Source: Oscillospiraceae bacterium (lineage in GTDB: Bacteria > Bacillota_A > Clostridia > Oscillospirales > Oscillospiraceae). From it: a stretch of DNA of 19,694 nucleotides. The notes below the pieces were generated by a model. That model was not told the DNA's origin and made no database searches. It worked only from the letters and a program-made list of their open reading frames with translations. The DNA is taken from assembly GCA_017549325.1 (NCBI GenBank), contig JAFYVA010000085.1:1-19694 (forward strand), given 5' to 3'. This document shows, piece by piece, positions 1 to 7,382 of the stretch (positions are counted from its first letter, which is position 1; each line of letters opens with the position of its first letter). The position numbers and the translations under genes were made by a program.

Positions 1-510
1 AACTTCCTCATCCTCGACGAGCCCACCAACCATCTGGATATCGACAGCCGCGAGTGGATCGAGGAGGCGGTGGAGGCCTTTGACGGCACACTGCTGTTCG
101 TCAGCCATGACCGCTATTTTATCAACCGCTTTGCCACCCGCATCTGGGAACTGGCAGACGGAACCATCACCGATTATCCCATGGGCTTTGCCCAGTACCG
201 CAGTCTCAAGGAGGCCGAGGCCAGGGAAAAGAGCGTGCCTGCCGCCCCTGTGAAGAAGGGCGACACCCGCGTGCGGAATGAAAACCGCAATCAGCGCGCT
301 GCACGGCGGCAGCTGACCATCTGCGAAACGGCCATTGCCAAGCTGGAGAAAGCGATTGCCCAACTGGATGAGGAGATGGCCGAGGTGGCCTGCGATGCCA
401 TGAAATTGGCCGAAGTATACGAGAAGAAACAGGAGACAGAGGCTCTTCTGGAGCAGGAGATGCTCCGCTGGGAGGAACTGTCCCTTGTATTGGAGGAAAA
501 CGAAGTATGA
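1..510 (+). CDS. ABC-F family ATPase, C-terminal part (5' truncated by window edge)
   Basis: The reading frame is open from base 1, so only the last 169 residues are visible. They begin inside the second ATPase domain with a Walker B/D-loop reading LILDEPTNHLD, followed by the H-loop SHDRYFINRFA. This pairing, with no membrane segments, is the hallmark of soluble ABC-F proteins, which bind the ribosome E site and help stalled or antibiotic-bound ribosomes, or act as translation factors. Visible residues of about 95-169 are charged and heptad-like, matching the C-terminal coiled-coil domain many ABC-F proteins carry. The stop codon overlaps the next start as ATGA (507-510), so the two genes are translationally coupled. 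Which ABC-F subfamily it belongs to (housekeeping EttA/Uup-like or resistance type) cannot be decided, because the interdomain linker that defines it lies outside the window. Confidence 0.9.
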   Translation, partial: NFLILDEPTNHLDIDSREWIEEAVEAFDGTLLFVSHDRYFINRFATRIWELADGTITDYPMGFAQYRSLKEAEAREKSVPAAPVKKGDTRVRNENRNQRAARRQLTICETAIAKLEKAIAQLDEEMAEVACDAMKLAEVYEKKQETEALLEQEMLRWEELSLVLEENEV

Positions 511-1004
511 GCGATGTGTTGTGTATCTATTACTCTTTCAGCGGCAACACCCGCCGCGCCATGAAGGAGATCGCGGCGGCACTGGATGCAGAGATCGTGG
601 CCATTGACGATGGTGCTGATCGCAACGGGTTTGTCGGCTTTATGAGCGCAGGCCGTGACGCCATGCGCCGCTCCACGGCACCGCTGAAGCCCTTTAAGAC
701 CGACAAGCCCATCGAGGAATATAAGATGGTCATCGTGGGCAGTCCTGTGTGGGCGGGCCGCTGCTCCAGCCCCATTCGCGGTCTTTTGAAGCGCCGCGGT
801 CTGGAGATGAGCCGTGTAAGCTATGTCATCACCCGCAGCGGCAGCCGCCGCAGCGCCAGCGTTTTTGACCAGATGGATCTCTACACCAAGGAGAAGCATC
901 TGTTCGATGTGTCCCTGCAGCCGGGCAGCGTGGGCTATACCTTCTGGCGTGATAAGTTTATTGGCGACATCAAGCGCTATTTGGAGGATAACCATGCTGG
1001 ATAA
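507..1004 (+). CDS. Flavodoxin-like protein
   Basis: This 165-residue protein has the flavodoxin fold signature. The N-terminal strand is followed by YYSFSGNTRRAMKEIA, where S10-F-S-G-N-T15 is the FMN-phosphate loop, and VIVGSPVWAG in the middle is the strand and loop that packs against the isoalloxazine ring. Length is normal for a short-chain flavodoxin. It is probably a cytosolic one- or two-electron carrier or a small FMN-dependent reductase; the partner is unknown. The start overlaps the ABC-F stop by 4 nt and has GGAGG upstream. Its 3' end overlaps prfA by 11 nt, so its last codons contain the prfA ribosome binding site. No cysteine or metal motif is visible. The family call is firm, the specific function is not. 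Confidence 0.85.
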   Translation: MSDVLCIYYSFSGNTRRAMKEIAAALDAEIVAIDDGADRNGFVGFMSAGRDAMRRSTAPLKPFKTDKPIEEYKMVIVGSPVWAGRCSSPIRGLLKRRGLEMSRVSYVITRSGSRRSASVFDQMDLYTKEKHLFDVSLQPGSVGYTFWRDKFIGDIKRYLEDNHAG

Positions 1005-2064
1005 GCTCAAATCGGTAGCCCGTCGACTCGATACGGTGGTGGAGCAGATGGCTGACCCTGCGGTCTATAGCGACCGCGAGGCACTGTTGAAGCTCTCCCG
1101 TGAGCAGAAGGAACTTCAGCCTGTAGTGGATGCCTACCGCGCCCTCGTGGCATGCGACGAGACGATCGAACAGGCCATGGAGATGCTCTCCGATCCGGAA
1201 CTGCGTGAACTGGCGCAGGAGGAACTGCAGGAGGCAAAGAGCCGCCGGGAAGAACTGCTGGAGGAGATCAAACTCCTGCTGCTGCCCCGTGATCCCAACG
1301 ACAATAAGAATGTGGTGCTGGAGATCCGCGCCGGTATCGGCGGGGAAGAGGGCGCGCTGTTTGCCGCCGATCTGCTGCGTATGTACACCATGTACGCTGA
1401 ACGCCGTGGCTTTGCCATGGACATCGTCTCTCTCAACGAGACGGAGCTGGGCGGCGTGAAGGAGGCGGTGGCCACTATCGAGGGCAGCGGTGCCTACTCC
1501 CGCTTGAAGTTTGAAGCGGGCACCCACCGTGTCCAGCGCGTACCGGAGACGGAGTCCTCCGGCCGCATCCAGACCTCTGCCGCCACTGTGGCCGTGATGC
1601 CCGAGGCGGAGGAAGTGGAGTTCAACATCGACCCCAGCGAACTGCAGATCGACACCTATCGCTCTTCCGGAGCCGGCGGTCAGCATGTCAATAAGACGGA
1701 GTCTGCCATCCGTATCACCCATCTGCCCACGGGCACGGTGGTGGAGTGCCAGGATGAGCGCAGCCAGCATAAGAACCGTGAGCGCGCGCTGAAGATCCTC
1801 CGCTCCCGTCTGTACGAGGCGGAATTGGAGCGCCAGAATGCCGCCATTGCCAAGGAGCGCAAGCAGCAGGTGGGTACAGGCGACCGCAGCGGTAAGATCC
1901 GCACCTACAATTTCCCTCAGAACCGCGTGACGGATCACCGTCTGACGGGAGAGAACAAGAATTTCAACATTGCCGCCGTGATGAATGGCGATCTGGACAA
2001 CATCATCGATGCCCTCACCACTGCATCTCAGGCCGAGCGCCTGCAGCAGAGTGAGGCAGAATAA
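994..2064 (+). CDS. prfA: Peptide chain release factor 1 (RF1)
   Basis: RF1 recognises UAA and UAG stop codons and triggers peptide release on the ribosome. The 356-residue length is typical. The GGQ peptidyl-hydrolysis motif is at residues 228-230 within SSGAGGQHVNKTESAIR, and the anticodon-like P-x-T element reads P184-E-T186 in RVPETESSGRIQTS. P-x-T, not S-P-F, marks this as RF1 and not RF2, and no programmed frameshift is present or expected. The start chosen is ATG 994, with GGAGG seven bases upstream and the standard beginning MLDKLKSV; an in-frame upstream ATG at 823 lies deep inside the flavodoxin gene and adds residues foreign to RF1. It overlaps the flavodoxin gene by 11 nt. The GGQ methylase gene prmC, often next to prfA, is not adjacent here. 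Confidence 0.97.
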   Translation: MLDKLKSVARRLDTVVEQMADPAVYSDREALLKLSREQKELQPVVDAYRALVACDETIEQAMEMLSDPELRELAQEELQEAKSRREELLEEIKLLLLPRDPNDNKNVVLEIRAGIGGEEGALFAADLLRMYTMYAERRGFAMDIVSLNETELGGVKEAVATIEGSGAYSRLKFEAGTHRVQRVPETESSGRIQTSAATVAVMPEAEEVEFNIDPSELQIDTYRSSGAGGQHVNKTESAIRITHLPTGTVVECQDERSQHKNRERALKILRSRLYEAELERQNAAIAKERKQQVGTGDRSGKIRTYNFPQNRVTDHRLTGENKNFNIAAVMNGDLDNIIDALTTASQAERLQQSEAE

Positions 2065-2082
2065 AGAAAGGGGACAACTTCT

Positions 2083-2721
2083 ATGCTGCAGCCGATCAAG
2101 ATGTGTTATGACAAGGCAGGCCCCCGCGTTGTGGAGGCGCTGCGCCGCAATCATTTCGAGGCGTACTATTTTTCCAACCGCGAAGAGGCCGTTGAAAAGA
2201 TCATGGAGCTGATCCCTGCCGAGGACAGCGTCTCCTGGGGCGGTGCTGCCACCGTGGACGAGCTGGGCATCAAGGATCTTCTCCGTCAGCGCGGCCAGAC
2301 GCTCATCGATCGCGATGCCGTCCCCGCCGAGGAGCGCATGGACATGATGCGCTGCGGCCTGACGGCCGATACCTTCCTCATGTCCTCCAATGCCATCACC
2401 GAGGAGGGCGAGCTCTACAACATCGATGGCAACGGCAACCGCGTGGCGGCGCTGTGCTTTGGCCCCAAGAGCGTCATCGTGGTGGCCGGCATGAACAAGG
2501 TGGTGGCGGATATGGATGCAGCCTATTCCCGCGTGCGTCATCTGGCTGCCCCGGCCAACGCCCAGCGCTTTGCCGGCCTCAAGACGCCCTGCGCCGTGAC
2601 GGGTCAGTGCGGAAACTGCCGCAGCACCGACTGCATCTGCGCCTATCTGGTGGCCACCCGTGTCTCCCGCCCCGCAGGAAAGATCAAAGTTGTTCTCATT
2701 GGAGAGAATTTGGGAATCTGA
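2083..2721 (+). CDS. LUD-domain (DUF162/LutC-like) protein with C-terminal cysteine cluster
   Basis: A 212-residue protein of the LUD (lactate utilisation, DUF162) family, recognised from the segment SVSWGGAATVDELGI, an aspartate/glutamate-rich middle and the ending VVLIGENLGI. In true lactate operons LutC works with the Fe-S proteins LutA and LutB; neither is in this window, so the role here is unknown. Near the C-terminus five cysteines (C170, C176, C179, C184, C186) form C-x5-C-x2-C-x4-C-x-C, a likely metal or Fe-S site. I recall similar TGxCxxC clusters in stand-alone clostridial LUD proteins, but could not check this. AAAGGGG precedes the start. It lies 18 nt after prfA and 1 nt before sua5-coaE, inside the same apparent operon. 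Confidence 0.8.
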   Translation: MLQPIKMCYDKAGPRVVEALRRNHFEAYYFSNREEAVEKIMELIPAEDSVSWGGAATVDELGIKDLLRQRGQTLIDRDAVPAEERMDMMRCGLTADTFLMSSNAITEEGELYNIDGNGNRVAALCFGPKSVIVVAGMNKVVADMDAAYSRVRHLAAPANAQRFAGLKTPCAVTGQCGNCRSTDCICAYLVATRVSRPAGKIKVVLIGENLGI

Positions 2722-2722
2722 T

Positions 2723-4348
2723 ATGAAAACCGTACTGTTCCACCCCCAACAAGACCATAACGCCATCCATGAGGCTGCCGCGATTTTGAAACGCGGCGGT
2801 CTTTTGGGCATTCCCACCGAGACGGTGTACGGCCTCGGTGCCGATGCCCTCAACGAGACGGCGGTGAAGGCGATTTTCGAGGCCAAGGGCCGTCCGCAAG
2901 ACAACCCCTTGATCCTGCACATCCCCGATGCCTCATGGCTGGAGCGCTACTGCCATGATGTGCCCTCTGCGGCCTATGATCTGGCTGAAACGTTCTGGCC
3001 CGGCCCGCTTACCATGATCCTGCCCCGCCGTGATATCGTGCCTCTGCGTACCACCGGTGGCCTCGATACGGTGGGCGTTCGCTGCCCCGACCATCCCGTG
3101 ACGCTGGAGATCATCCGCGCTGCCGGTGTGCCGGTGGCTGCCCCCAGCGGCAATCTCTCGGGTCGTCCCAGTCCTACCACGGCGCAGCACATGATGGAGG
3201 ATATGGATGGCCGCATTGACGGCATCGTGGATGGCGGAAGCTGCACTGTGGGTGTGGAGAGCAGCATCATCGACTTGACCGTCACGCCGCCCCGTCTTCT
3301 CCGCGCAGGAGGTTTACCCTTGGAGGCGCTGGAAGAGGTCTTGGGCGAGGTGGAGGTGGACAAGGCCATCCGCGAAAAGCTCTCCGATGGCGAACAGGCC
3401 AAAGCACCCGGCATGAAATACCGCCACTACGCACCCAAAGCCCCCGTTACGGTGGTGACGGGCAGCCCCATGCGTTCGGCGCTCTATATCGCAGAAAGAG
3501 TGGGGGAGCGCTGCGGCGTCATCTGCTTTGACGAGTTCGCCGCACTGTATCCCAACTGCATCGTACATACCCTCGGCCCTGTGGGCGATGTCTCCGAGCA
3601 GGCGCGGCGCGTATTTGATGCGTTGCGTACCTTCGATGCCACCGATGTCAGTGAGATTTTTGCCCAGTGCCCCGATGAGGGCGGCTTGGGCTTGGCTGTT
3701 GGCAATCGCCTGAAAAAGGCGGCGGGTTTCCACACGGTGGATGCGGGCCGCCCTATGGTGATCGGCATTACGGGCCCCACGGGCGCAGGTAAGACCAGCG
3801 CCCTTCGCGCCATCGAAGGGCTGGGCGGCTGCATCCTTGATGCCGATGCCATCTATCATGAGATGCTCAAGACCGATGTGCCGCTGCGTACGGCTCTCAG
3901 CGATGCCTTCGGCGAGGTCTTTTTACCCGATGGAAGCCTTGACCGTCAGAAACTGGGTACCATCGTGTTCGGCGATCCCACCGAACTCGACAAACTCAAT
4001 ACCATCATCTACGCCCACATTCCCCGTGAGCTGCGCCGCCGTATGGATGCCACGGTGGCACCCGTCATCGGTATCGATGCCATCAATCTCATCGAGGGCG
4101 GCCTGAGCGCCATCTGCGACTGTACCGTGGCGGTGCTGTGTCCTGCCGAGGTGCGTGTCCGTCGCATCATGGCGCGGGACCACATCTCCGAGGAATATGC
4201 CCGTCTGCGGGTCAATGCCCAAAAGAGCGATGCCTTCTACCGCAAGCACTGCACCTACACGCTGGAGAACACCGCTGCCACGGCAGAGGAATTTGAAGCG
4301 ATGGCCCGTATTTTCTTCCGTGGCCTGTTACAGGAGGCGAATGTATGA
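2723..4348 (+). CDS. Fusion of L-threonylcarbamoyladenylate synthase (Sua5/TsaC) and dephospho-CoA kinase (CoaE)
   Basis: One 541-residue frame joins two enzymes. Residues 1 to about 340 are a Sua5-type synthase that makes threonylcarbamoyl-AMP for t6A37 of ANN-decoding tRNAs: KRGGLLGIPTETVYGLGADA, the KGRPQDNPL loop, and the linker motif PGMKYRHYAPKAP near residue 230 before the C-terminal Sua5 domain. Residues 345 to about 537 are CoaE, which phosphorylates dephospho-CoA in the last step of CoA synthesis: P-loop G351-PTGAGK-T358, the D373-A-D375 motif with H379, FGDPTELDKLN, and a LID-like region around RRIMARDHISEEYARLR. Both halves look full length with key residues kept. An internal ATG (codon 345, base 3755) opens the CoaE half, but I see no strong ribosome binding site before it. 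Start 2723 was chosen because 2660 lies inside the LUD gene. Confidence 0.93.
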   Translation: MKTVLFHPQQDHNAIHEAAAILKRGGLLGIPTETVYGLGADALNETAVKAIFEAKGRPQDNPLILHIPDASWLERYCHDVPSAAYDLAETFWPGPLTMILPRRDIVPLRTTGGLDTVGVRCPDHPVTLEIIRAAGVPVAAPSGNLSGRPSPTTAQHMMEDMDGRIDGIVDGGSCTVGVESSIIDLTVTPPRLLRAGGLPLEALEEVLGEVEVDKAIREKLSDGEQAKAPGMKYRHYAPKAPVTVVTGSPMRSALYIAERVGERCGVICFDEFAALYPNCIVHTLGPVGDVSEQARRVFDALRTFDATDVSEIFAQCPDEGGLGLAVGNRLKKAAGFHTVDAGRPMVIGITGPTGAGKTSALRAIEGLGGCILDADAIYHEMLKTDVPLRTALSDAFGEVFLPDGSLDRQKLGTIVFGDPTELDKLNTIIYAHIPRELRRRMDATVAPVIGIDAINLIEGGLSAICDCTVAVLCPAEVRVRRIMARDHISEEYARLRVNAQKSDAFYRKHCTYTLENTAATAEEFEAMARIFFRGLLQEANV

Positions 4349-5154
4349 ACCTGCGCATCCTTTGCGATAACAACACCTACATCGACCAATATTTCCTCGG
4401 TGAGCCTGCCTTCAGCTGCTATATTGAGGAGGGGGATGCCCGCATCCTGCTGGATGTGGGTTACTCCGATGTGTTCCTGCGCAACGCCGGGAAGATGGGC
4501 ATCGATTTGAGCGGCCTGACCCATGTGGTGCTCTCCCACGGTCACAACGATCACACGGGCGGTTTGACACCCTTCATTGAGCGGAAAGTTGCACCGCAGG
4601 CGCAGCTGATCGCCCATCCCGATTGTTTTGTGGGGAAATATTACGAGGGCGAGTACATCGGCGCTCCCTACGATTTGGAGCAGATGCTGTATCTTGCCGA
4701 TTGCCGACTGAGCAAGGAGCCTGTGCGCCTTACGGAGCGGCTGTGGTTCTTAGGCGAGATCCCCCGCGTGTTGCCCTTTGAACCCCGCACTGTGATCGGG
4801 CAGCGGGAGCGGATGGGACAGTGGGAGGAGGACGACCTTCTCGACGATACGGCCCTTGTCTATCGCAGCGACGAGGGACTCTTCATTATCACGGGCTGTG
4901 CCCATAGCGGGATCTGCAATATCATCGAGCAGGCCAAGGCCGTCTGCGGTGATGAGCGGATCATCGGTGTTCTGGGCGGCTTTCATCTCTTTGAAGATGA
5001 TGATCGCGCCGCCGCCACGGCGGAATATTTCGCCCGCCATCATATCCCCGAGATCTACCCCTGTCACTGTGTATCCCTCAAGGTAAAACACCGCCTGATG
5101 CAGCAGTTGAACATCCACGAGGTTGGCGTGGGGATGGCACTGGAAATATCATAA
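4345..5154 (+). CDS. MBL-fold metallo-hydrolase (COG1237-like)
   Basis: A 269-residue cytosolic metallo-beta-lactamase-fold protein. The metal motif H65-G-H67-N-D69-H70 sits in VVLSHGHNDHTGG. Further candidate ligands follow the family order: H187 in TGCAHSGI, H214 in GGFHLF and H241 in YPCHC, where flanking C240 and C242 are typical of COG1237 relatives. That group includes proteins annotated as RFA-P synthase-like or general metal-dependent hydrolases; the substrate here cannot be predicted. The start overlaps the Sua5-CoaE stop as ATGA, with AGGAGG eight bases upstream. It is the last gene of the operon, with the terminator beginning at its stop codon. Confidence 0.88.
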   Translation: MNLRILCDNNTYIDQYFLGEPAFSCYIEEGDARILLDVGYSDVFLRNAGKMGIDLSGLTHVVLSHGHNDHTGGLTPFIERKVAPQAQLIAHPDCFVGKYYEGEYIGAPYDLEQMLYLADCRLSKEPVRLTERLWFLGEIPRVLPFEPRTVIGQRERMGQWEEDDLLDDTALVYRSDEGLFIITGCAHSGICNIIEQAKAVCGDERIIGVLGGFHLFEDDDRAAATAEYFARHHIPEIYPCHCVSLKVKHRLMQQLNIHEVGVGMALEIS

Positions 5155-5188
5155 AAAAGCACCAAATCCATCGGATTTGGTGCTTTTT
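5154..5188. terminator. Bidirectional intrinsic terminator between the MBL gene and the substrate-binding protein gene
   Basis: A perfect 16-bp inverted repeat (5154-5169 with 5173-5188) surrounds a 3-base loop. The stem ends in A-runs on the left and T-runs on the right, so either strand gives a GC-containing hairpin followed by a U tract. It sits in the 46-nt gap between converging genes and should stop transcription in both directions. Confidence 0.93.
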
Positions 5189-5200
5189 GCTGCTTTTCAA

Positions 5201-6496
5201 TTATTTTACGGCTTCCATGAATTTGGCTGCCTCATCGGCGGCCACAGCCTCATCCTGTCCCAGACGCTGCAGGAGCTTGTACCACTCGCTGCGTGCCACG
5301 GGCCAGTTGGGGGTAATGCTGTCATCCTCGTCCAGCGCGTTTACCATCGTGCTGTATTCACTCATAACGGTGTTGTTGACCCACAGGGAACTCAGGTCAT
5401 TGCCCTCGGCGATATTGCGCACGGGATAGCATCCGGCGGCGCGGACGGCAGCGGCAGCACCCTCGCCGTCTGCGAAGTATTTGACGAACTGCTTGGCAGC
5501 AGTGAGACGGGCTTCGTCGCCGTTGTTGAACACGCACAGGCCCCAGATCTCACCGGGCAGGGACTGTGTGTCGGTGGCGGAGGGATAGTACATATACTCG
5601 ATGCGCTGTCCGTTCTTGGTTTTCCCCACGCCGCTGCCCTGTCCGGCAGGGTCCATCTGCTGCTGTACATCCCAGTAGAAGGACATCTTCAGGTTTTCCA
5701 GATAGAACAGGAGCGCTTCGTCTTCTCCGACGATGGTGTCATCGAAGATCACACCCTTCATATCCTGCAGCAGCTTCAGTGCGCGGATCATCTCCTCGCT
5801 GTCCACTGCATAACCGGTATGCATCTCATTGGTGAAGCTGCCGCCAAAGAGGGAGGAGACCAGTGCGCGGGTACCCTGATCGCCGCTCTGTCCACCGCAG
5901 TAGACGGCGGCTACCGGCTCATGGAACGTGTCATACAGGGCGCGGACGGCCTTGATGAAATCCTCGTCGCTCCAGGTGCGGCTCTCAAGGTCGATGTACT
6001 TGTCGGCCCCCGCCTGCACAAAGGCATCGTAGTTGATGGCCATGCAGGAGACGTTCATAGCGATGGGGTAGAGGTAGCAGGCACCGTCCGAGGCGAAGCA
6101 GGCGCTTTCACAGGCATCCAGTACTTCGTCGTAATCGCTGTCGTTCCACAGAGAAGCCAGGTCGGCCAAACAACCCATGCCGCTCCACTCCGCCATAGGG
6201 TGGTGGGGTGTTGTGAGGACGATATCGGGAGTCTCACCGCCTTCAATGGCGGCGGAGATGGCCTCGTCGGCGTTTTCCTCCGTGAGATATTCCACATTGA
6301 CGCGGATGTTGGGATAGACGGATTGGAACTGCAACAGCAGCATCTTCACCGTCTCGGGATCGTCGAAGTTGCCGTAGGGGTATGTCCAGAAGGTCAGTTC
6401 TGTGACGGTCTCCTGCGGCACTTCGGGCTCTTTTTCACCGCAGGCGGTACACAAAAGCATAATCAGCGCCAGCACAAGGGCAAGCAATCGTTTCAT
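5201..6496 (-). CDS. ABC transporter extracellular solute-binding lipoprotein (family 1, sugar type)
   Basis: A 431-residue lipoprotein. MKRLLALVLALIMLLCTAC is a short signal peptide with the lipid-modified cysteine at C19; the -3 residue is Cys, not the usual Leu, an atypical lipobox. The mature part starts with the family-1 pattern LTFWTYPYG, then a PNIRVNVEYLT segment and TPDIVLTTP, as in proteins that capture sugars or oligosaccharides outside the membrane. The ligand is unknown. Start 6496 was chosen over an in-frame ATG at 6523 because GGAGG lies seven to eight bases upstream and the signal peptide begins directly with MKR. No permease or ATPase gene is adjacent, so it is an orphan that must use transporter parts from elsewhere or act as a sensor partner. 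It has its own promoter and ends at the shared terminator. Confidence 0.92.
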   Translation of the reverse strand: MKRLLALVLALIMLLCTACGEKEPEVPQETVTELTFWTYPYGNFDDPETVKMLLLQFQSVYPNIRVNVEYLTEENADEAISAAIEGGETPDIVLTTPHHPMAEWSGMGCLADLASLWNDSDYDEVLDACESACFASDGACYLYPIAMNVSCMAINYDAFVQAGADKYIDLESRTWSDEDFIKAVRALYDTFHEPVAAVYCGGQSGDQGTRALVSSLFGGSFTNEMHTGYAVDSEEMIRALKLLQDMKGVIFDDTIVGEDEALLFYLENLKMSFYWDVQQQMDPAGQGSGVGKTKNGQRIEYMYYPSATDTQSLPGEIWGLCVFNNGDEARLTAAKQFVKYFADGEGAAAAVRAAGCYPVRNIAEGNDLSSLWVNNTVMSEYSTMVNALDEDDSITPNWPVARSEWYKLLQRLGQDEAVAADEAAKFMEAVK

Positions 6497-6532
6497 CGGG
6501 GATCCTCCGTAGTCGTTTTGCAAAATCGACTC

Positions 6533-6561
6533 ATTTTATCACAGTTTTGTTGCCTTGTCAC
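6533..6561 (-). promoter_or_regulatory. Probable sigma-A promoter of the substrate-binding protein gene
   Basis: Read on the minus strand: a -35 GTGACA (6561-6556, five of six matches to TTGACA), a 17-base spacer and a -10 TAAAAT (6538-6533). It leads into the GGAGG site and start codon at 6496. I see no obvious operator or catabolite-repression (cre-like) palindrome next to it. Confidence 0.6.
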
Positions 6562-6623
6562 TCTTTTTCTGCCGTATGTTTTGAAAGTATTGGGAAACAC
6601 TAGGGAAAAAGGGAGGCGACAAG

Positions 6624-7325
6624 ATGAACGATCACAGGGAAGAAAAGGGCGAAAATCGCTGCCGCGAGGATACGCCGCAGCAGCAGATCATTGAAATGGG
6701 ATCTTCGCTGGTGGAGAATCGGCGGGGAGTGGTGCAGTGCCTTACCATCATCGGACAGATTGAGGGTCACACGCTGCTGCCGCCCACCATGAAGAGTACG
6801 AAATACGAGCACGTACTGCCCCTTTTAACGGCGGTGGAGGAGCGGGACGACATTGATGGCCTGCTGCTTCTTCTCAATACCGTGGGCGGCGATGTGGAGG
6901 CAGGTCTGGGCATTGCCGAGCTGGTGGCGGGCATGACCAAGCCCACCGTTACGCTGGTACTGGGCGGAGGACATTCCATCGGTGTGCCTTTGGCGGTGTG
7001 CGGCAAGACCACCTTTATCGTGCCCAGCGCATCTATGACCATCCATCCCGTGCGGATGACGGGCACCGTCATCGCTGCTCCTGCCACTTACCGCTATTTT
7101 GAGAGGCTTCAGGAGCGGATCGTGGATTTTGTATCCCGCAACTCCCGCTGCAGCGGCGAGAAATTCCGGCAGCTGATGCTGTCGGTGGGGGATATGGCCA
7201 ACGATGTGGGCAGCGTCATTTACGGCAATGAAGCGGTGGCGCTGGGCATTATCGACCGACTCGGTTCGCTGGGTGAGGCGTTGGAGACGCTGTATCGTAT
7301 GATCGAGAAGCGAAGGGAAGAATAA
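6624..7325 (+). CDS. tepA: TepA-type ClpP-family serine peptidase
   Basis: A 233-residue ClpP-fold protein of the TepA (B. subtilis YmfB) type. LLLLLNTVGGDVEAGLGIAELV is the oxyanion-loop region. GGGHSIGVPLAV carries the nucleophile S118, preceded by H117 where classical ClpP usually has Met. MTIHPVRMTG carries the catalytic His H141. TepA was described in B. subtilis as a cytosolic protein affecting protein translocation; its peptidase activity is inferred from the fold. The extended, charged N-terminus (about 35 residues before VQCLTIIGQI) is unlike the propeptide of housekeeping ClpP. GGGAGG lies seven bases before the start. It is probably a separate unit from smc, given the hairpin and new promoter between them. 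I found no convincing promoter of its own in 6524-6623. Confidence 0.88.
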   Translation: MNDHREEKGENRCREDTPQQQIIEMGSSLVENRRGVVQCLTIIGQIEGHTLLPPTMKSTKYEHVLPLLTAVEERDDIDGLLLLLNTVGGDVEAGLGIAELVAGMTKPTVTLVLGGGHSIGVPLAVCGKTTFIVPSASMTIHPVRMTGTVIAAPATYRYFERLQERIVDFVSRNSRCSGEKFRQLMLSVGDMANDVGSVIYGNEAVALGIIDRLGSLGEALETLYRMIEKRREE

Positions 7326-7341
7326 AGCCGTTTTTTGCAGG

Positions 7342-7380
7342 GAGATATCCGCCGGAAGGTTGGATATCTCTCTACTTTTT
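7342..7380 (+). terminator. Possible terminator hairpin after tepA
   Basis: A 9-bp perfect inverted repeat, GAGATATCC (7342-7350) with GGATATCTC (7362-7370), encloses an 11-base loop. It is followed by TCTACTTTTT. The T-run is four bases away from the stem and the stem is AT-rich, so termination may be weak or the hairpin may serve another purpose ahead of the smc promoter. Confidence 0.5.
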
Positions 7381-7382
7381 GC

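Noticed and set aside
823..993. A longer prfA start at 823
   Set aside because: The added 57 residues read the flavodoxin gene out of frame and are unlike RF1; ATG 994 has an ideal GGAGG.
994..2064. Possible RF2 with programmed frameshift
   Set aside because: The stop-recognition motif is P-x-T (RF1), the frame is uninterrupted and no early in-frame TGA exists.
970..2922. A 650-codon minus-strand open frame opposite prfA and the LUD gene
   Set aside because: Antisense shadow of recognised genes, with the same Leu/His-rich mirror composition and no start signals.
3755..4348. Separate coaE gene starting at the internal ATG 3755
   Set aside because: No stop codon separates it from the Sua5 part and no good ribosome binding site is seen; treated as the second domain of a fusion.
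6540..6623. A promoter for tepA on the plus strand
   Set aside because: TTGTCA and TATGTT are present but only 14 bases apart, and no other pair has acceptable spacing, so none is annotated.
5123..6694. A 523-codon plus-strand open frame across the substrate-binding protein gene
   Set aside because: The minus strand encodes a clear lipoprotein with promoter and ribosome binding site, and the frame crosses a strong terminator.
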